In this document: one piece after another, positions 54,332 through 62,974 of the stretch
How positions within the stretch are numbered: position 1 is the stretch's first letter
Layout of the letters: the number at the start of each line of letters is the position of its first letter
Source of the DNA: JAGDMJ01 sp963809695
Lineage (GTDB): Bacteria; Bacteroidota; Ignavibacteria; UBA10030; UBA6906
Direction: 5' to 3'
DNA: 64,000 bases
Assembly: GCA_963809695.1 (NCBI GenBank)
Contig: CAWEKI010000006.1
Coordinates: 434,001 to 498,000, forward strand
The notes under the pieces: generated by a model
The model's input: only the letters and a program-made list of their open reading frames with translations
Told to the model about the DNA's origin: nothing
Databases searched by the model: none
Program-made: the position numbers and the translations under genes

Positions 54332-54699
54332 GACTTAGCCCTTTCTGATGATTGGTGAATGAGTAAAGGTGATACGAGTGGGGTTCTCGTTGTGGGGGGG
54401 ACTGCAAAGTCGTCGGGTAAAACAGAGGACGGAACACTCGGCGCCTCGCTGGAACCAACCTGAATTTCGAGCACGCCCACGTGTAATGCAAAGCTATCTT
54501 GTGTTCAAGAAAATGCTTTGGGGCTTACAGCCAAGGGGTCGTTGTGGTGAGCTCTACATCGAAGGAACTGGAACAGGGTCCAGAGCGGCGGCTCGATGGC
54601 TGGGGAAGCCATCGTGCATGTTTGTGGCGGAATGATACATCACTGCAGAACCAAAGTCAAGGGCACACAGAATCAGTGCGGATTCACAAGGGATTCTGA

Positions 54700-54828
54700 A
54701 TGCTGCAGGATGGTGTCTCACTCTTACAGGCTGCCCGTCTTCTCGGCCAATCAACGATAGCAGTAACCGAAATCTACGCCCATTTAGTTGGCTTTGCCGG
54801 TACCGGTCATTGCGAGGAGCGCTCCTGA
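54700..54828 (+). pseudogene. Tyrosine recombinase remnant 3 (C-terminal fragment only)
   Basis: Encodes MLQDGVSLLQAARLLGQSTI and AVTEIYAHLV, the last part of a tyrosine recombinase including the nucleophile Tyr (EIYAHL); the usual GH before it reads GQ. It then runs into a GTCATTGCGAGGAGCG sequence, a common dispersed-repeat start, and stops. Nothing upstream in 54332-54699 resembles the rest of the enzyme. Shows that a third recombinase once entered here. Confidence 0.75.
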
Positions 54829-54898
54829 GAGAATGACAGGGAGTCTAACGATGTACCAGAGAAAACTGCTTTCGGAAGCCGCCGCCCTTGGCGGCAGT

Positions 54899-56128
54899 TC
54901 ATATTAGCTTCCACCAAGGTACGGCCAGCACTCCTTCTGCAAGCCAGCGGAGATCCTCACCCGCATGCACCAACAAGGCCGGCAGGGCAGTTCGCTTGTA
55001 CTCCTCACGAAATGTGAGCAGGTGACCCGCATCGGCAAGGCGGGGATGAAGTGTTGCCTTGACCTCCAGTGGCAGAAGTTTCCCTTGCCACTCGATCACA
55101 AAATCCACCTCCTCCCCCGTCGTTGTCCTCCAGTAGAAAAGTTCCTGTCCTTCGGCTGAGCCCTGCCAGGCAAGCAGATCGCATAGGATCATGTTCTCCA
55201 AATGACTTCCCCGCGGTGACTTCTCCCCCGCAAGGTGGAGAGCCATTGCCGTGTCGGTCCAATAAGCCTTCGGCGATTTGATGAGGCGCTTCGTGCGGTT
55301 AACCGAATAGGCCGGCAGCCGCACCAGCTGGTGTGATATCTCCAGAAGATCCAGATGCCGGTGCACCGTCGGTTGAGAAAGCCCGAGATCGCGTGCCACC
55401 TCGGTCTGATTGACGACGTTGCCGAGCCGAAGACAGGTGGCGCGCATCAGGCGCCGGAAATCCACGAGTGACGACACCCCTCCCAGCTCCTTCGAATCGC
55501 GCTCGAGATACGTTTGCGTGTACCCGGTAAACCACAAGCTACGCTCCTCCTGCGAATCCAACTGGAGCGCTGGTACGGGGTAGCCTCCCCGCATGGCACA
55601 CGATTGCCAATCCTCTTCCCGCTCGGCTTGCGCGTTGATACGTTCCACCCACGCCGAATGCGGAAGCGTAAACAACTCCTGCCAGATGCCGACAGCGCCC
55701 GTCCCAAGGACTTCCCGGCGGGAAAACGGCAGGAGCGTGAAGTAAACGGCTCTTCCGGCGAGCGATTCACTAACGCGTTTCATCAATAACAGATTTGCTG
55801 AACCGGTGAGAATGAAACGCCCGGCTTTTCGATCCCGGTCCACGGCGCGCTTCACGGCCAAAAGCAAGGCCGGAGAGCGTTGAACTTCGTCGAAGGAGAA
55901 CCTGCCTTCCCGATTCACGAGCGCATCGGGGTTGGTGGTGGCAAGCTCAAGCGTGTCAATGTCATCGAGCGATTCATAAAGACGCAGCCGTTCTTCCCCC
56001 AGATGCTGCACGAGCGTGCTTTTGCCCGTTTGTCGTGCTCCGGTAATGACGACCACGGGAGAGGATTTCAACGCCTTCGTGATGCGTCCAGCAAGGTAGC
56101 GGAGAAGGTATGTTTGAGGATTATTCAT
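54899..56128 (-). CDS. AAA-type ATPase with DUF4143 domain (island 2)
   Basis: 409 residues from the ATG at 56128 (MNNPQTYLLRY); an ATG at 56146 would lie inside the operator palindrome. N-terminal AAA_14 domain: Walker A VITGARQTGKSTLVQ, Walker B RFSFDEVQRSP, sensor FILTGSANLLL. The DUF4143 C-terminal half includes a winged-helix part (VARDLGLSQPTVHRHLDLL) and a PD-(D/E)xK-like nuclease core (GEEVDFVIEW, LPLEVKAT). Proteins of this class are abundant in genomic islands; their function is unclear. Frame is intact. Confidence 0.9.
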   Translation of the reverse strand: MNNPQTYLLRYLAGRITKALKSSPVVVITGARQTGKSTLVQHLGEERLRLYESLDDIDTLELATTNPDALVNREGRFSFDEVQRSPALLLAVKRAVDRDRKAGRFILTGSANLLLMKRVSESLAGRAVYFTLLPFSRREVLGTGAVGIWQELFTLPHSAWVERINAQAEREEDWQSCAMRGGYPVPALQLDSQEERSLWFTGYTQTYLERDSKELGGVSSLVDFRRLMRATCLRLGNVVNQTEVARDLGLSQPTVHRHLDLLEISHQLVRLPAYSVNRTKRLIKSPKAYWTDTAMALHLAGEKSPRGSHLENMILCDLLAWQGSAEGQELFYWRTTTGEEVDFVIEWQGKLLPLEVKATLHPRLADAGHLLTFREEYKRTALPALLVHAGEDLRWLAEGVLAVPWWKLI

Positions 56129-56131
56129 GGC

Positions 56132-56150
56132 ATGAATGATAATCATTCAT
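56132..56150. promoter_or_regulatory. Perfect 9-1-9 palindrome upstream of the AAA-DUF4143 gene
   Basis: ATGAATGATAATCATTCAT is a perfect 19-bp palindrome (9-1-9) ending 4 bases before the ATG at 56128. Its core AATGATAATCATT equals the core of the E. coli Fur box. Probably an operator, by position; the regulator could be the gene product's own winged-helix part or a Fur-type protein. Confidence 0.5.
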
Positions 56151-56260
56151 ATCGTGAATAGCAAGTCGAATCGTCTATTCCTGCCTTGAAGGAGCTGGAA
56201 AGCGGCCGGATTCGGGCAAAAGACTTGCTTGAAGTTCCCCCGTTTCAGTGGACCAGGCAA

Positions 56261-56343
56261 TCAGGCTGCTTTTTGTAAATATTCCTCCAGCTTCTCCATC
56301 GGGGTGTGATAGCCGAAGGAGGAGTGGGGTTCGTGCAGTTTGC
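56261..56343 (-). mobile_element. IS481-like transposase C-terminal remnant
   Basis: The minus-strand frame reads KLHEPHSSFGYHTPMEKLEE then YLQKAA and a stop, the typical end of IS481/IS3-type DDE transposases (RPHSSLGYRTP pattern). No other part of an IS and no terminal repeats were found. It is fused to the broken end of the gene fragment at 56344-56523. Confidence 0.65.
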
Positions 56344-56523
56344 CCACGCGGTCATCCGCTGAATGGCCACACTCAGGAGCGACTCGTCGATTGAAGAACG
56401 GGAACGGACGAAGTTCGCCTGGTCAACGTTGGGCGCGAGCGACGGTTGCGTTCCCTTGCCATGGAATCGGTAATAGTCGAAATCGAACGAGACGTTGTTT
56501 GACGCACGTAGATCGTTTGCCAT
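56344..56523 (-). pseudogene. Truncated 5' end of an unrecognised gene
   Basis: An ATG at 56523 with an excellent AGGAGG three bases before the ATC-ATG junction begins MANDLRASNNVSFDFDYYRF and continues through VDQANFVRSRSSIDESLL for about 60 codons, then joins directly to the IS481-like remnant. The start signals look genuine; the rest of the gene is gone. No family recognised. Confidence 0.5.
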
Positions 56524-57417
56524 GATAGCCTCCTGGATGATAGGTGATTGGTTCTTTGGCCTGAGCGGCCCAAGCTGCACGGGGCGCTCTGGATGGGTGG
56601 CAAGTGGGAAGGATGGGCGGAGAACTTAACGCAACTAAATTCTCAACGAAGATGACCCCCACCGGGCCCTGAGCGAGGGGGGGGATAGGGTGTTGCTAGA
56701 CTGGGCGCACGCAGTATGATGCGATTTTGGGGACGATGCTCTCACCGGGATCCAGAGCCTTGCCGCATTTGTCCAGGCCTGCCTCAAGAATAAGAGATGT
56801 TGGACGTGTTCAATCGCGCACAGTGGGTCTCGCGATTTGCGTGGGAGATTGCTATATTGCCCAAGATTCGTCTCGGCAAGGTGCCTCTCGCGCGGATGAG
56901 AGGTCCTGTTCAAGATCTTTTCCTTCACCGTTGTCGCCAGCGAAAAGGACAACGGGATGCATCTGACGCTTGGCAGCGGTGCGTCAAGACTGGAAGCAAC
57001 GTTCGGTCTGTTCCTGTGGAACAGGTGGTTGATCCCATGAGAGAGCCGGACAAGCGTCGAAAGCAGAAGAATCCAGTCGTGAGTGGGAATATTTCAACAA
57101 GAACATGCCCTGGAGCTTCAGGCTGAACGTGCCTGAGGCTCCAATGGCGAGGGGTGAGGAAGGCTCTATAGGCAGAAATCCGGAACGGACACCAGTGACA
57201 TGTCATAATGCAGGACACGGGGCCGCATCGCGGACCTTGACATTCGTTGAGAATCGGCGTAATCTTCAGCAAGATATTTGACACTAGCCTTCTTGCCGCA
57301 TTGAGCGTGGTGAGGAGGCTGCTTGTTTTTGTCGTTCAGAGAGTTCGTAGATGCAGTACGGATGCGGCATTTCACATGCATTCATGATAAGGTTTGCAGA
57401 ACTCTCGAGAAATTTCC
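56524..57417. other. Long stretch without an intact gene in island 2
   Basis: About 890 bases. A plus-strand frame around 56915-57030 gives a short stretch (VVASEKDNGMHLTLGSGAS then RLEATFGLFLWNRW) that might be a decayed protein, but it is stopped soon after. No RNA gene or repeat was recognised. Likely debris of past insertions and the promoter of the next gene. Confidence 0.45.
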
Positions 57418-59532
57418 ATGCGATTTGCGACAACCTTCCTGATATTGCCTTTCTTGTTGCTGCTTGACTTGGTGCCGTCATTTGCACAATGGGCACAAAC
57501 TAATGGCTCGGGTCCCTTGACATGGGACTGTTCCATCGGTGTGGGGGAAGCATTCCTTGTATCCACCCCCTCCCCGGGAGCCATCTACCGGTCCACTGAT
57601 GATGGCATGAGTTGGTCCGCTGTGTCCCCTTACATTGTCACATCCTTTGCATACGATGGGTCGATGTTATATGGAGTAAGGCCGACGAGCTACATCGACA
57701 AGAGCTGGGTCGTGAGGTCATCGGACAATGGCATGCATTGGGAGTCGGCCAATAATGGCCTTCCCGATTATTTGTACAATGGGGGCATTGTGTGCTGCAA
57801 AGGAAATGCCATAGTCGGCTGCAGAGACGGGTTCTATGTGAGCACGAACCAGGGCACGAGCTGGACGAAAGCTACTGGGAACCTGCCTCCCGCTCCCAAT
57901 GTCGTTTCAATCGTTGCCTCCCAGGATGTCGCACTTGCCTATGTTTTGGATATCGGTATATTTCGTTCACTTGATGGGGGACTTACGTGGAACTTGATTA
58001 ATCTGAATACTTCATTGAACCTGGTACTGGCGAACGGACGTAACTTTTATGCGACGAGCTACCAGGAGTTTTATGCATCTCAGGATAGCGGAACAACCTG
58101 GACATTGAGGACATCCAACCTACCCTCAAACAACTCCTTCGTAGCAGTTGGCGATACGTTCTACCTGGGCAATACGTCAGACCAAGGTGTCTATCGCTCG
58201 ACGGACGATGGCGTTAGCTGGACTGCGGTCAATACAGGCTTACAGGACTACCGGGTCTCACGTCTGGGCAAGCATGAGGATCGCCTCTTCGCGGGAACGA
58301 CCACCAGCCTGTTCCGGGCAAAAACCGCCGACCTTGTTTGGGAGCCCCTTCCCGGACCCGTGTACTCTGACGTGTCGACCGTCGCAGTGAATCAAGGCGT
58401 GGTGTTTGCGGGGACGTCTTACGGCATGTACCGTTCAACCGATCATGGCTCCACGTGGTTGCTTTCGAATGAAGGCCTCCCGACGCTCTATTCAAACGCT
58501 CCGGCGGTCCCGCACGTATATCGCCTCGCGTTCAATGCACAATTCATGTTTGCTGCGCTGGGTACGAATCTGGTATATCGGTCACCAGACAATGGGAGCA
58601 CTTGGACGCAAAGAAGTTCGGGATTGGAAGGTGCTTCCATCTACTGCATTGGCGCGTCGAATGACGTTGTTCTGGCTGGAGGTTATAGCGGGCAGGTGTT
58701 TCGGTCGACAAACAATGGAGATAACTGGGTTTCCAGCAATACCGGCATGAGTTCCGCGAGCGTGCGTGCGTTTTGCTTCTCCGGTGGATTAGTATTCGCT
58801 GCGACGGACAACGGGTTGTATCGTTCAACGGACAACGGTGCCACCTGGGAGCAGATCACATTCTATTCTGGACTGTGGAGCCTTGACGTGCAGGACATTT
58901 TGGGAATTGGATCGAAACTCTATGCGGCGACGTTGGGCTCGAATAGTGGAGTCTATATTTCAACAGACAACGGTGGCACCTGGGTAGTATCGGATTCGGG
59001 GCTTGCTGGCGCCACGGTCATGGGTCAAATCAAAGAGACGCCCATCGCATGTTTCGGCACAGTAGGTAGAACTGGAGGGATGTATGCTTCGTATGACACA
59101 GGAGCTTCATGGACTTTCATTGGCACGGGCCTGCCTTACCAAGGGGTCTCGGCCGTTACCTCAGACGCTATGTATGCATTCGCTGCATCGGAGGGGTATG
59201 GAGTGTACCGCCGACCTGTGGATGAGATCGTTGTCACAGGTGTAGGTGAGGAGGAACATGTACTGCCTCTGCAATTCTTGCTGAGCCAGAACTATCCGAA
59301 CCCGTTCAACCCGACGACGACGATTCGCTACGCGCTGCCCCGTCGCTCACACGTGACGCTCACCGTCTTCAACACGCTCGGTCAACATGTGGCCACGATC
59401 GTCAATGGGGAAGTGGAAGCAGGCTACCATGAGATCCAGTTCAACGGCAGTGGCCTGGCGAGCGGAGTGTACTTCTACAAGTTGACGGCAGGCGGATTTG
59501 CCCAGGTGCGTAAGCTCGTCCTTGTGCGGTAA
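57418..59532 (+). CDS. Large Ycf48/BNR-repeat surface protein with type IX sorting domain (island 2)
   Basis: 704 residues from the ATG at 57418 (MRFATTFLILPFLLLLDLVPSFAQ, a signal peptide); an ATG at 57394 adds eight residues. About 12 propeller repeats (YRSTDDGMSWS, FRSLDGGLTWN, YRSTDHGSTWL, YRSTDNGATWE, YISTDNGGTWV) precede a type A por sorting domain (QNYPNPFNPTTTIRYA, GVYFYKL, KLVLVR). It is a clear paralogue of the island-1 protein at 48759-50918 in order and length, though the repeats differ in sequence. Followed after 31 bases by another sorting-domain protein, so the two may be co-transcribed. Confidence 0.88.
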   Translation: MRFATTFLILPFLLLLDLVPSFAQWAQTNGSGPLTWDCSIGVGEAFLVSTPSPGAIYRSTDDGMSWSAVSPYIVTSFAYDGSMLYGVRPTSYIDKSWVVRSSDNGMHWESANNGLPDYLYNGGIVCCKGNAIVGCRDGFYVSTNQGTSWTKATGNLPPAPNVVSIVASQDVALAYVLDIGIFRSLDGGLTWNLINLNTSLNLVLANGRNFYATSYQEFYASQDSGTTWTLRTSNLPSNNSFVAVGDTFYLGNTSDQGVYRSTDDGVSWTAVNTGLQDYRVSRLGKHEDRLFAGTTTSLFRAKTADLVWEPLPGPVYSDVSTVAVNQGVVFAGTSYGMYRSTDHGSTWLLSNEGLPTLYSNAPAVPHVYRLAFNAQFMFAALGTNLVYRSPDNGSTWTQRSSGLEGASIYCIGASNDVVLAGGYSGQVFRSTNNGDNWVSSNTGMSSASVRAFCFSGGLVFAATDNGLYRSTDNGATWEQITFYSGLWSLDVQDILGIGSKLYAATLGSNSGVYISTDNGGTWVVSDSGLAGATVMGQIKETPIACFGTVGRTGGMYASYDTGASWTFIGTGLPYQGVSAVTSDAMYAFAASEGYGVYRRPVDEIVVTGVGEEEHVLPLQFLLSQNYPNPFNPTTTIRYALPRRSHVTLTVFNTLGQHVATIVNGEVEAGYHEIQFNGSGLASGVYFYKLTAGGFAQVRKLVLVR

Positions 59533-59563
59533 CGACTTGCTTCTCTAGACGGAAAGCCACACT

Positions 59564-60958
59564 ATGAAATCTCTGGCCTTCGTCACATTGCTCCTTCTCC
59601 CGATAACCGGGGCCTTATCCCAAAGCAACATCTACCCGCTTGGCATCGGAGATAAATGGGTCTACTGGGAATATGGACAATACGGCGGCGTGTGGGATAC
59701 AATTACAGCGACCGTTGACAATGATACCATAATTGGCGAGAAGCTGTACAAGATCCGGACGGAGAGGTCATCCCACTACCTGTACCAGGTCGCCACCTTT
59801 GAGAGAGTCGATTCCTCCGGCGACGTGTACATCTGGGATGCTTCAGCTGGAAAAGACTCCTTGCGCTACCGCCTGAGTGACACCTCCGGGAGCTGGTGGC
59901 CATCGAATGGTATACTTACCCGGTTTGACTCATGCGTGGTCAAAGATATCTTTGGTCAGCCTCGCAAAGTGCTGTACATCGGGGGTTACGATGCTGCCGA
60001 CACGTCGTTGAGGGGACAGGTGCTGTTGGTTGATGGTATCGGTTACTACACACAGATATTGTTTGGGTTAGTCGATGGAGCTCCTCCATCCGTGTTGCAT
60101 GAGGCACGAATCAACGGGGTGTTCTATGGCCTATCGGGAGGCGGCGATGCCGTTCGAAACGCCTGTTTTCCGTTGCACATTGGTGACACATGGCAGTGGT
60201 CTCAGATTGTGGATCCAAATCCAAGCCACCCAATCGTAGAGGTCTGGCAAACAACTGTCGTTGGTGATACTCTCATGCCGAATGGACATCATTATGCAAT
60301 CGAACGTGACGTCGGAGCCTGGAGTTACGTGCGCCAACAGGGAGACAGCGTCTTCATCTGGTCGCCGTACGGAGAGTGGCTCTACTTTGATTTCTCCCGT
60401 GCACCCGGCGATACTGTCGTGACCAACCGTGGCGTGCCGGGGGACACGCTCCTGGTGATCACCCTGTCGAGAGACACGCTCATGACATTTGGTGCGCGCC
60501 GCTGCGTTTGGTATTTCTGGACCGACATACCGGGCATGGTCGATGATGAGCGAGGCTACCGTGTGGTAGATAGCATTGGCGTTACCGACATCGACTTATC
60601 ATTTGGCGGTCCCTATCATTTTCAAGGCGCGCGGGTAAACGGTGTCGTTTATGGGATTCTCACGGGCGTGGAGGCACCGAAAGATGAGGGGGCAGATATT
60701 TTCACGCTTGAGCAGAATTATCCCAATCCATTCAATCCCTCAACCGTTATCCGCTATGCGCTGCCCCACCGCTCCCATGTCCGGTTGATTGTGTTCAACA
60801 CGCTTGGCCAACAAGTGGCCACACTGGTCAATGGAGATGTGGATGCAGGTTACCAGGAGGCAAAGTTCGATGCGACCGGCTTGTCATCAGGGGTGTACTT
60901 CTACCGACTGACCGCTGGTGACTTTGTGCAGACGAAGAAACTTGTGGTATTGCATTGA
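59564..60958 (+). CDS. Secreted protein with type IX sorting domain, unknown fold (island 2)
   Basis: 464 residues: signal peptide (LAFVTLLLLPITGALSQ), then two similar beta-rich halves each beginning with a GDKWVYWE- or GDTWQWSQ-type strand (about residues 28 and 205; YPLGIGDKWVYWE, FPLHIGDTWQWSQ), each ending in ARINGVFYG or ARVNGVVYG. This internal duplication resembles DUF/lipocalin-like repeats common in the phylum but not named here. C-terminal type A por sorting domain (QNYPNPFNPSTVIRYA, GVYFYRL, KLVVLH). Last intact gene of island 2. Confidence 0.85.
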   Translation: MKSLAFVTLLLLPITGALSQSNIYPLGIGDKWVYWEYGQYGGVWDTITATVDNDTIIGEKLYKIRTERSSHYLYQVATFERVDSSGDVYIWDASAGKDSLRYRLSDTSGSWWPSNGILTRFDSCVVKDIFGQPRKVLYIGGYDAADTSLRGQVLLVDGIGYYTQILFGLVDGAPPSVLHEARINGVFYGLSGGGDAVRNACFPLHIGDTWQWSQIVDPNPSHPIVEVWQTTVVGDTLMPNGHHYAIERDVGAWSYVRQQGDSVFIWSPYGEWLYFDFSRAPGDTVVTNRGVPGDTLLVITLSRDTLMTFGARRCVWYFWTDIPGMVDDERGYRVVDSIGVTDIDLSFGGPYHFQGARVNGVVYGILTGVEAPKDEGADIFTLEQNYPNPFNPSTVIRYALPHRSHVRLIVFNTLGQQVATLVNGDVDAGYQEAKFDATGLSSGVYFYRLTAGDFVQTKKLVVLH

Positions 60959-60971
60959 GACATATTTTCTA

Positions 60972-61000
60972 TTGACCCGTTGTTGATGAAGTTCTATATT
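60972..61000 (+). promoter_or_regulatory. Sigma70-like promoter upstream of the decayed tRNA copy
   Basis: TTGACC (60972-60977), 17-bp spacer, TATATT (60995-61000): near-consensus with ideal spacing. It lies 117 bases upstream of the tRNA-Pro remnant and after the last island gene. No intact gene follows it on this strand. Confidence 0.4.
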
Positions 61001-61116
61001 GTCATCGTAAACCGATTCCAATCACCGAGGCAAGTGGTTACTCAAGTGGTTACCTGTCGGCGATTTCAGAGTGGTTTCAACTGGGCTGGATCTGACTCCA
61101 GTGTGCCATTTTTCAT

Positions 61117-61176
61117 CGGAGCGTAGCGCACCTGAATGGGGTTCAGGGGGTCCGGGGTTCTCCCCTCTTAGACAAT
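61117..61176 (+). pseudogene. Decayed tRNA-Pro copy lacking the D-arm
   Basis: Starts with the intact acceptor strand CGGAGCG and TAGCGC, then goes straight to ACCTGAATGGGG (anticodon arm), so the D-arm was deleted between its two TAGCGC repeats. The anticodon arm is perfect, but the T-arm and 3' acceptor are altered. Cannot be a working tRNA. Interpreted as the distal end of island 2. Confidence 0.8.
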
Positions 61177-61255
61177 CCACAGAGGGACCCCTTGGGCCAA
61201 TGGCGATTAATCGTAAAGGTGTCCCGTCGACCTGAAGAATTTCTCATTAGCTGGA

Positions 61256-61500
61256 TTGGCAGCCGCCACAATTGCGATTGTGTCGTTATTGTTCAGCGAG
61301 TCGCTCTTTGCAGTTGAACCAGTTGGAATCACCATTCAACTTCTGGCGGCTTTGCTTATGCTCTGGGCGCGTCTGACGTTCGGTCGAAGAAGTTTTCACG
61401 CAAGCGCAGTTCCATCGGAGGGTGGATGGTGGCTGAGAAATATCCCGAATACACGGAATATGCGGCACGAACCAAACGCGTAATTCCTTTCATTTTTTGA
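61256..61500 (+). pseudogene. Isoprenylcysteine methyltransferase-like gene with internal deletion
   Basis: The first frame reads ITIQLLAALLMLWARLTFG, then RRSFHASAVPSEGG, the conserved mid-segment of ICMT-family (PEMT-like) membrane methyltransferases. After about 61425 the +1 frame gives EKYPEYTEYAARTKRVIPF and a stop, the normal C-terminus of the same family. The region between, with the SAM-binding PYRxxRHPxY motif, is missing and the frame is broken. No good start is visible upstream. Remnant just outside island 2. Confidence 0.75.
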
Positions 61501-61573
61501 TTCGACTGAAAAATCCTCCGTCTATAACTATCGCAACCTCCGAGCTAAAGTACACCTTCTGGCGGGGACCAAA

Positions 61574-62038
61574 CTACAGGTGAGTGTAATCCACAAACGT
61601 GTATCCCTCATGCTCTTCGCGCGCAACCTCGCGGAATCGAGTTCCGAGCAGATGCTCGTACAGCGGAAAAAACGTGTCCCCCTCAACACCCTGATCGACT
61701 AGCGTAAGATACAATTCGTCGGCTGAATCCAGGAGACAGGCATACAGCTGCCCACCGCCAATCACGAAAACCTTCTCTTCGCCTTTGAGGGATTCGAGCG
61801 CCTCGGAGATGGAACGGTAGGTCTCCACGCCGGGCTGAGGAGTGGAGGAGATGACCACATTTCTTCTGTTCGGGAGAGGACGGCCGATCGATGCAAACGT
61901 CCTTCTCCCCATCAACACTGTGTGCCCTGTCGTCAGCCGCTTGAAACGCTTCAGGTCCTCGGAGATGTGCCAGGGTAACTTGCCGCCCATGCCAATGACC
62001 CGGTTACGTGCCACGGCGACAATAAGGGCAAGCTTCAC
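61574..62038 (-). CDS. folA: Dihydrofolate reductase
   Basis: 154 residues from the GTG at 62038, which overlaps the thyA stop codon (GTG inside GTGTGA) and is preceded by AGGTGG; the longer frame to 62116 is antisense-frame thyA sequence. ALIVAVARNRVIGMGGKLPWH, the catalytic acid in ISEDLKRFKRLT, GRRTFASIGRPLPNRRNVV and FVIGGGQLYACLL are the DHFR signatures. It regenerates THF from the DHF made by the overlapping upstream gene thyA, the classic coupled pair. Confidence 0.96.
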   Translation of the reverse strand: MKLALIVAVARNRVIGMGGKLPWHISEDLKRFKRLTTGHTVLMGRRTFASIGRPLPNRRNVVISSTPQPGVETYRSISEALESLKGEEKVFVIGGGQLYACLLDSADELYLTLVDQGVEGDTFFPLYEHLLGTRFREVAREEHEGYTFVDYTHL

Positions 62039-62847
62039 ACTGCCACCTGGAACTTGATCGGATCGTACGACTCGTAGCCAATCAGCTTGAAATCCTCGAA
62101 GCGGAGCTGATCCCATGGCTTCTGCTCGACCTCCACACGCGGGAGCGGCCTGGGTGTCCGCTTGAGCTGCTCCTTGAGCCCGTCGATGTGATTCACGTAG
62201 ATGTGTGCGTCCACAATCGTATGGCTGAAATAGCCGAGACGGAGGTTACCTTCTCGCGCAAGGATCTCCGTAAGAAGTGCGTACGCGGCCAGGTTGAACG
62301 GAATGCCAAGCGCGATGTCCCCGGACCGTTGGGTGAGGTGGCAATTCAATCGCCCCTGCAGAACATTGAACGCAAACGTGTAGTGACAGGCCGGAAGCTT
62401 GCTCTCGAAGGCATTCCCCGGCTCCCAGGCGACCACGACCATGCGGCGGGAATTAGGATCGGTCTTGAGCAGTCCAACGATCTTGCCGATCTGGTCGACT
62501 TCCACTACCTCATACTTGCCCGTCTCCGGATTGATCTGAGCACTCGGGAATCTCCTCCAGTAGCGCCCGTAGGCAGAGTCGAGGTTCCCGTTTTCATCCG
62601 CCCACGCATTCCAGATCTTCGTGTGCTCCCGGAGGTTTCTGATGTGATCCTCCCCGGAGAGATACCAGAGCACCTCGTGCAGCATCGAGTTGAAATTCAC
62701 CTTCTTCGTAGTCAACAGTGGAAAGCCCTTGCTCAAGTCCACCGAGTAGTGCTCGGCAAAACAGGAGAGAGTATCCACGCCAGTACGGTTCTTTTTGAGC
62801 GTGCCGTTCGTCAGCACTCGTTCTACCAGATCCAGGTATTCCCGCAT
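62035..62847 (-). CDS. thyA: Thymidylate synthase (ThyA type)
   Basis: 270 residues. Methylates dUMP using methylene-THF. GVDTLSCFAEHYSVDLSKGFPLLTTKK at the start, RRMVVVAWEPGN, the catalytic Cys in LPACHYTFAFNV (usually LPPCH), the QRSGDIALGIPFNLAAYALL motif, and the HIYVNHIDGLKEQL segment are present. Ends KFQVAV. Uses translational coupling to folA at its 3' end. The presence of thyA plus folA, rather than thyX, suits a folate-recycling metabolism. A 10-bp inverted repeat (62871-62904) separates it from the next gene. Confidence 0.96.
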   Translation of the reverse strand: MREYLDLVERVLTNGTLKKNRTGVDTLSCFAEHYSVDLSKGFPLLTTKKVNFNSMLHEVLWYLSGEDHIRNLREHTKIWNAWADENGNLDSAYGRYWRRFPSAQINPETGKYEVVEVDQIGKIVGLLKTDPNSRRMVVVAWEPGNAFESKLPACHYTFAFNVLQGRLNCHLTQRSGDIALGIPFNLAAYALLTEILAREGNLRLGYFSHTIVDAHIYVNHIDGLKEQLKRTPRPLPRVEVEQKPWDQLRFEDFKLIGYESYDPIKFQVAV

Positions 62848-62870
62848 GCAGCAAGCCCCTCAGCTATTAA

Positions 62871-62904
62871 TGCCATTTCAATTCTAAATTAAGCTGAAAT
62901 GGCA
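62871..62904. repeat. TGCCATTTCA / TGAAATGGCA hairpin
   Basis: Ten-bp perfect arms, 14-base A/T-rich loop, between the ABC permease gene and thyA. A very similar pair (GTCATTTCA and TGAAATGAC, 37932-37940 and 37977-37985) flanks the 3' end of the dehydrogenase gene, so this may be a dispersed hairpin family or terminators. Confidence 0.5.
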
Positions 62905-62974
62905 CTAAATGCAACGACAAGGAGATCAGCTTGGCTGTAGCCAGGGCAGCCGGGCTGCGGGGGACGGGGGTGGA

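Noticed and set aside
61574..62116. Upstream start at 62116 for dihydrofolate reductase
   Set aside because: The extra 26 residues are a frame-shifted reading of thyA; the GTG at 62038 has a good ribosome site and the correct family N-terminus.
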